Source: Desulfuromonadaceae bacterium (GTDB taxonomy: Bacteria > Desulfobacterota > Desulfuromonadia > Desulfuromonadales > Desulfuromonadaceae). Taken from it: a stretch of DNA of 49,809 nucleotides. Made by a program: the position numbers and the translations under genes. The stretch spans positions 1-49,809 of the forward strand of contig JAFGXV010000052.1 in assembly GCA_016936455.1 (NCBI GenBank). The letters run 5' to 3'. The notes beneath the pieces were generated by a model, which worked only from the letters and a program-made list of their open reading frames with translations, did no database searches and was not told where the DNA came from. Below are positions 46,235-49,809 of this stretch, piece after piece; the first letter of the stretch is position 1, and each line of letters begins with the position of its first letter.

Positions 46235-46798
46235 TTAAAAAAAACCAGCAATTTCGGCAATTCGCTTCGTGCTCAATCCAGGAACCCGACCAAGCCGCTC
46301 CAACCTTCCAAAATCGCCATTTTCATGACGGTCGTGCTCAATCCGTGCCGCAAGGGCCGGCCCAATCCCTGGAAGAGCGCACCAATCTCGAACACTCATC
46401 CGGTCGGGATGGAGCGGAACCCCTAGAATCATGCGCTTTTCCGCATTCATCATCGAACTTTCAGCAGCGGGGCAACCCGTTGAAAGCTCGACAAATTTGA
46501 CATGCTCACCAGCAGCTGGCCTCAAAGATCCCAGCAACGCAATCTGGCCTTCGGTCAACCACCCAACCGTCGTCATTTTAATGTCGCAACCAAAATTATT
46601 TACGTCACAAATATGACTTCCGTCCTTTGTTTCGATTTCTACCCATATCGGGGCACGTGCTGGCTGAACCGAAAACGGCCCCTTTTCCATTCGGAAAAGA
46701 GGCCGTTTCACATTCACAACCACACCAAGTACCAGCAGCACTCCCAGCACAACAAGCAGACCGGAAGTCCCGCGATGGGAACGATTATTGTTGGGCAT
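46235..46798 (-). CDS. Membrane-anchored helix-hairpin-helix (ComEA-like) protein
   Basis: A 187-residue protein. Residues about 13-31 ([19 protein letters not shown]) form an N-terminal anchor. A middle region (about 40-125) has Cys pairs at CDVNNFGC and no named domain; it contains [20 protein letters not shown]. The C-terminal HhH (about 135-187) has [20 protein letters not shown] and [20 protein letters not shown] 46798 lies within the last 14 bases of cimA, so it is coupled to it. DNA binding is the likely role; topology suggests a periplasmic C terminus. Confidence 0.85.
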   Translation of the reverse strand: MPNNNRSHRGTSGLLVVLGVLLVLGVVVNVKRPLFRMEKGPFSVQPARAPIWVEIETKDGSHICDVNNFGCDIKMTTVGWLTEGQIALLGSLRPAAGEHVKFVELSTGCPAAESSMMNAEKRMILGVPLHPDRMSVRDWCALPGIGPALAARIEHDRHENGDFGRLERLGRVPGLSTKRIAEIAGFF

Positions 46799-48356
46799 CC
46801 TTGACCAGCTTATACTGCAGCGCATCAATCAGGGCATGATAGGAAGCATCGATAATATTGTCACTCACCCCCACCGTTCCCCAGCGCGAATCACCATCGC
46901 CAGACTCGATCAGAACCCGGGTCACAGATGCCGTCCCCTTGCCGGCCGGCAAAACACGCACCTTGTAATCGAACAGTCGCATTTCTCTGAGCTGTGGGTA
47001 AAAATGCTCCAATGCTTTGCGCAGCGCATTGTCAAGGGCATTGACCGGGCCCTCACCCTCGGCGGCGGTATGCTCAATACGTCCCCCGACCTTGACCTTG
47101 ACAGTCGCTTCCGACATCGGCTTGTCACCTTCCTTGAGCTTGGTATCAATCACGCGGAAGCCAATAACAGAAAAGAAATGGCGCAGACTGCCCAGGGCCT
47201 TGCGCATCAACAGCTCAAAAGAAGCTTCAGCCCCCTCAAACTGATAGCCCTGATTTTCCATTTCCTTGATTTCTTCAAGAATTTCAAGGGTGAGCGGATC
47301 CTTGCTGTCCAGGTTGATATTGAACTGCTCAGCCTTGGCCAGAATATTGGCGCGACCGGAAAGGTCTGAAACCAGCACGCGGGTGGTATTACCGACCAGT
47401 TCCGGACGAATATGCTCATAGGTTTCGGGATGACGCTGAATGGCCGACACATGCACCCCGCCCTTATGAGCAAACGCAGAATTCCCGACATAAGGCTGAT
47501 GCTTATTGGGAATCAAGTTCGCCAGTTCATAAATAGAGCGAGAAACCTGACGCAGGCTGTGCAGTTGCTCATCCGTGACGCAGTCCTTGCCCAGTTTCAG
47601 CTTCAGCGCCGGGATTATGGAACACAGATTGGCATTGCCACAGCGCTCACCAAAGCCGTTAATCGTTCCCTGGACATGAACGGCACCACAAGCAACAGCC
47701 ATCAGGGAGTTGGCCACGGCGCATTCGCTGTCATTGTGTGCATGAATGCCCAGAGGTGTTTTGACCGTTGCCTGAACGGCCTTCATAATTTCCGGGAATT
47801 CCGATGGCAGGGTGCCCCCATTGGTGTCACACAGCACAATACAATCAACACCGGCCTCTTCCGCCGCCTTGAGGGTTTTCAGTGCGTATTCCGGATTCGC
47901 TTTATAGCCATCAAAAAAGTGCTCGGCATCATAAATGACCTCGCCGATATTCTCTTTCAGGTATTGCAGCGAGTCAAAAATCAGCTCGAGATTTTCGTCC
48001 AGAGAGATGCGCAAGGCCTCATGAACATGAAAATCCCAGGTCTTACCGAAAATAGTCACTGTATCCGGTGCCGCCTGAATCAGCGTCTGGATGTTATTAT
48101 CCTCGGCGGGGGTGGTCTTGGCGCGACGGGTTGAACCGAAAGCGGCAATCTTGGCCTGCGACAGGGTCACATTCTTGATCTCCTGAAAGAATGCAATATC
48201 CTTCGGATTGGATCCCGGCCACCCGCCTTCAATATAATGAATCCCCAACTCGTCCAACTTCTGGGCGATACGAACCTTGTCGCTGACCAGAAATGAAATA
48301 TCCTCGGCCTGCGTTCCATCGCGCAAGGTGGTATCGTACAGCATGATACGGCTCAT
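46785..48356 (-). CDS. cimA: Citramalate synthase
   Basis: A 523-residue LeuA-like enzyme of the CimA type. It condenses pyruvate and acetyl-CoA to citramalate, the threonine-independent entry to isoleucine described for Geobacter. The N-terminal HMGL-like barrel has [20 protein letters not shown], a [10 protein letters not shown] loop, [20 protein letters not shown] and [18 protein letters not shown]. The C-terminal regulatory domain is at about residues 380-523. The long form and these motifs separate it from LeuA. It follows lysC by 36 bases and precedes a HhH gene in one operon. Confidence 0.95.
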   Translation of the reverse strand: MSRIMLYDTTLRDGTQAEDISFLVSDKVRIAQKLDELGIHYIEGGWPGSNPKDIAFFQEIKNVTLSQAKIAAFGSTRRAKTTPAEDNNIQTLIQAAPDTVTIFGKTWDFHVHEALRISLDENLELIFDSLQYLKENIGEVIYDAEHFFDGYKANPEYALKTLKAAEEAGVDCIVLCDTNGGTLPSEFPEIMKAVQATVKTPLGIHAHNDSECAVANSLMAVACGAVHVQGTINGFGERCGNANLCSIIPALKLKLGKDCVTDEQLHSLRQVSRSIYELANLIPNKHQPYVGNSAFAHKGGVHVSAIQRHPETYEHIRPELVGNTTRVLVSDLSGRANILAKAEQFNINLDSKDPLTLEILEEIKEMENQGYQFEGAEASFELLMRKALGSLRHFFSVIGFRVIDTKLKEGDKPMSEATVKVKVGGRIEHTAAEGEGPVNALDNALRKALEHFYPQLREMRLFDYKVRVLPAGKGTASVTRVLIESGDGDSRWGTVGVSDNIIDASYHALIDALQYKLVKDAQQ

Positions 48357-48392
48357 TTGTTCCTCCCCCGCCTGTTGCTTTTCTCTAAGCGT

Positions 48393-49613
48393 TTAGCTAT
48401 CGCTCCCCAGGCCAAATGCGTCATGCAGAACGCGAACAGCCAGCTCGGTATACTTATCCTCAATCACACAGGAGATCTTGATCTCACTGGTCGAAATCAT
48501 CAGCAGGTTCACGCCTTCAGCGGACAGGGCACTGAACATCTTGCTGGCGACACCGGAATGTGAGCGCATGCCCACGCCGACAATGGAAACCTTGGCCACC
48601 TTGTCATCGCTGGTCACGCCGCCAGCACCGATGGCCTTGGCCGCTTCATCGATAATCTTGAGGGCCTTTTTCAGGTCGGTGCGAGGCACCGTAAAGGTCA
48701 GATCCGTCAGCCCCTGCGTCGAGACGTTCTGGATAATCATGTCGACGGTGATATTGGCCTCGGAAAGCGGTGAAAACAGTTTGGCGGCAATCCCAGGTCT
48801 GTCGGGGACTTGCAGCACGGAAATTTTTGCCTCATCTTTATTGTAGGTCACACCCGAAACCAGAACGGTCTCCATCTCTGCATCCTCCTTCATCACCAGC
48901 GTACCGGGATTGTCGTTAAAACTTGAACGGACATGGATCACCACATCGTATTTTTTCGCGAATTCAACGGAGCGGATCTGCAACACCTTGGCACCAAGGG
49001 AAGCCATCTCCAGCATTTCTTCATAGGAAATCTTTTCGATCTTGCTGGCATTGGACACAATGCGCGGATCTGTCGTATAGACACCGTCTACGTCGGTATA
49101 GATCTCACACACATCGGCCTTCAGACCGGCCGCCACGGCAACGGCCGAGGTATCGGAACCACCACGGCCAAGGGTCGTGATATTGCCTTCGCTGTCCACG
49201 CCCTGGAAGCCGGCGACAACAACAATGGTCCCGTTTTTCAGGTCCTCACGGATATTCTTTTCACCGATTTCCATGATCCGGGCACGAGAGTAGGTATTAT
49301 CGGTGACGATGGGAATCTGGCTACCGAGATAGCTCTTAGCCTTGTAGCCCATTGACTGCAAACACATGGAAAGCAGGGCGATGGTCACCTGCTCACCGGT
49401 TGACACCAGAACATCGTATTCCCGCTCACTGGGAAATTCGCACATCTCATTGGCCAAAGCGACCAGTTTGTTGGTCTCCCCAGACATCGCGGAAACAATA
49501 ACGATGACATCGTTTCCCTCGTCATAGGTCCGCGCTACGCGTTGGGCCACGTTGCGAATCTTGTCAATTGTCCCGACCGACGTTCCACCATATTTCTGTA
49601 CGACCAGAGCCAT
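48393..49613 (-). CDS. lysC: Aspartate kinase
   Basis: A 406-residue monofunctional aspartokinase opening the Lys, Thr, Met and Ile pathways. The kinase domain starts [16 protein letters not shown], with [20 protein letters not shown] and [20 protein letters not shown]; two ACT domains follow (about 265-400), with [20 protein letters not shown], so feedback control by lysine and/or threonine is expected. AAGGAGG precedes the ATG. It is the first gene of lysC-cimA-HhH. Confidence 0.96.
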   Translation of the reverse strand: MALVVQKYGGTSVGTIDKIRNVAQRVARTYDEGNDVIVIVSAMSGETNKLVALANEMCEFPSEREYDVLVSTGEQVTIALLSMCLQSMGYKAKSYLGSQIPIVTDNTYSRARIMEIGEKNIREDLKNGTIVVVAGFQGVDSEGNITTLGRGGSDTSAVAVAAGLKADVCEIYTDVDGVYTTDPRIVSNASKIEKISYEEMLEMASLGAKVLQIRSVEFAKKYDVVIHVRSSFNDNPGTLVMKEDAEMETVLVSGVTYNKDEAKISVLQVPDRPGIAAKLFSPLSEANITVDMIIQNVSTQGLTDLTFTVPRTDLKKALKIIDEAAKAIGAGGVTSDDKVAKVSIVGVGMRSHSGVASKMFSALSAEGVNLLMISTSEIKISCVIEDKYTELAVRVLHDAFGLGSDS

Positions 49614-49633
49614 TTTAGGTGTTCCTCCTTGCT

Positions 49634-49681
49634 GGCTGCCCCTGCAGCCGCGATCTACAATAGGCTCCGCTAACTCGGAGC
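49634..49681 (-). promoter_or_regulatory. Leader hairpins upstream of lysC
   Basis: Two stems lie between the candidate promoter and lysC: GGCTGC/GCAGCC (49634-49639, 49644-49649) and GCTCCG/CGGAGC (49664-49669, 49676-49681). The leader is too short for a lysine riboswitch. They could shape mRNA access or be chance structures. Confidence 0.4.
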
Positions 49682-49688
49682 ATAGAGG

Positions 49689-49717
49689 TTTGTAACAAGA
49701 TTTCAGAACCGGGTCAA
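49689..49717 (-). promoter_or_regulatory. Candidate sigma-70 promoter of lysC
   Basis: On the minus strand TTGACC (49712-49717) and TACAAA (49689-49694) are spaced by 17 bases, about 75 bases before the lysC start. Confidence 0.55.
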
Positions 49718-49727
49718 AACAATTCCT

Positions 49728-49741
49728 GATTAGCGCTAATC
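49728..49741. promoter_or_regulatory. Perfect 14-base palindrome upstream of the lysC promoter
   Basis: GATTAGCGCTAATC is a perfect palindrome about 10 bases upstream of the -35 box, a position fit for an activator or repressor. A second inverted repeat, TCTGAG/CTCAGA (49751-49756, 49763-49768), lies beyond it. No protein is assigned. Confidence 0.45.
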
Positions 49742-49809
49742 TTCAGCCAGTCTGAGCCAAGACTCAGAGCGAGGGCCGGTTTGGCATCCTGCGAACAAAA
49801 GTCGCGGGA

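Noticed and set aside
49614..49809. Lysine riboswitch before lysC
   Set aside because: The leader from the candidate promoter to the start is about 75 bases, far shorter than the roughly 170-base lysine riboswitch, and no five-stem junction is seen.

Overview
The window is a gene-dense, G+C-rich stretch of bacterial chromosome carrying almost only core genes. It fits a Desulfuromonadales-type (Geobacter/Desulfuromonas/Pelobacter-like) delta-proteobacterium. The main pointers are a citrate synthase of the mitochondrial type, an aspartokinase-citramalate synthase pair (isoleucine by the citramalate route), a K+-dependent-type membrane pyrophosphatase beside pth and ychF, a DUF2232 membrane protein inside the rpsF-rpsR-rplI-dnaB operon, and the order ispE / tRNA-Gln / prs / rplY / pth. 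The taxonomic call is inference from gene content. I see no rRNA, insertion sequence, prophage, CRISPR array or integration scar.

Layout. 1-170: tRNA-Arg(TCT) and tRNA-Pro(TGG), minus strand. 260-5234: small genes on both strands: a SHOCT membrane protein, a cyclophilin, an RlmI-like rRNA methyltransferase, an unknown possible DNA-binding protein coupled to a periplasmic aspartic protease, a membrane-anchored winged-helix-like protein and a zinc-ribbon protein. 5369-6334: a lone Cas6-family gene with no cas partner and no array. 6545-8457: tgt and an unknown helical-repeat protein. 8530-16596 (minus): gmhB, a CpsG/ManB-type phosphohexomutase, maf, dnaE, accA and rlpA, covering envelope sugars, replication, fatty-acid synthesis and septal peptidoglycan. 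16695-16973: a secreted ComEA-like HhH protein. 17034-23293 (minus): guaB-guaA, miaB with an M42 aminopeptidase, and a PH-like membrane protein. 23431-25825 (plus): typA and an AMMECR1-domain gene. 25932-27782 (minus): a Cys-rich protein and citrate synthase.

28079-31622 (plus): dusB-ntrB-ntrC, the nifR3-ntrB-ntrC arrangement of nitrogen control. 31649-43236 (minus) holds several linked units: an EAL-HDOD signalling protein; ispE, tRNA-Gln, prs, rplY, pth and hppA; ychF; then rpsF, rpsR, a DUF2232 gene, rplI and dnaB. The rpsF leader can fold so that its ribosome-binding site is hidden, which would suit S6:S18 autoregulation. 43365-49613 (minus): a LonB-type protease, a 51-residue zinc-ribbon protein, and the operon lysC-cimA-HhH protein. 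The last 196 bases are a structured lysC leader and promoter region. No gene-free stretch exceeds about 300 bases; the longest (27783-28078) holds the citrate synthase and dusB upstream regions.

The less ordinary items are the solitary cas6, the eukaryote-like citrate synthase, the candidate rpsF and lysC leader RNAs, the unknown gene coupled to the aspartic protease, and a LonB with Arg at the Walker A Lys position. I did not find a clear new multi-gene system.
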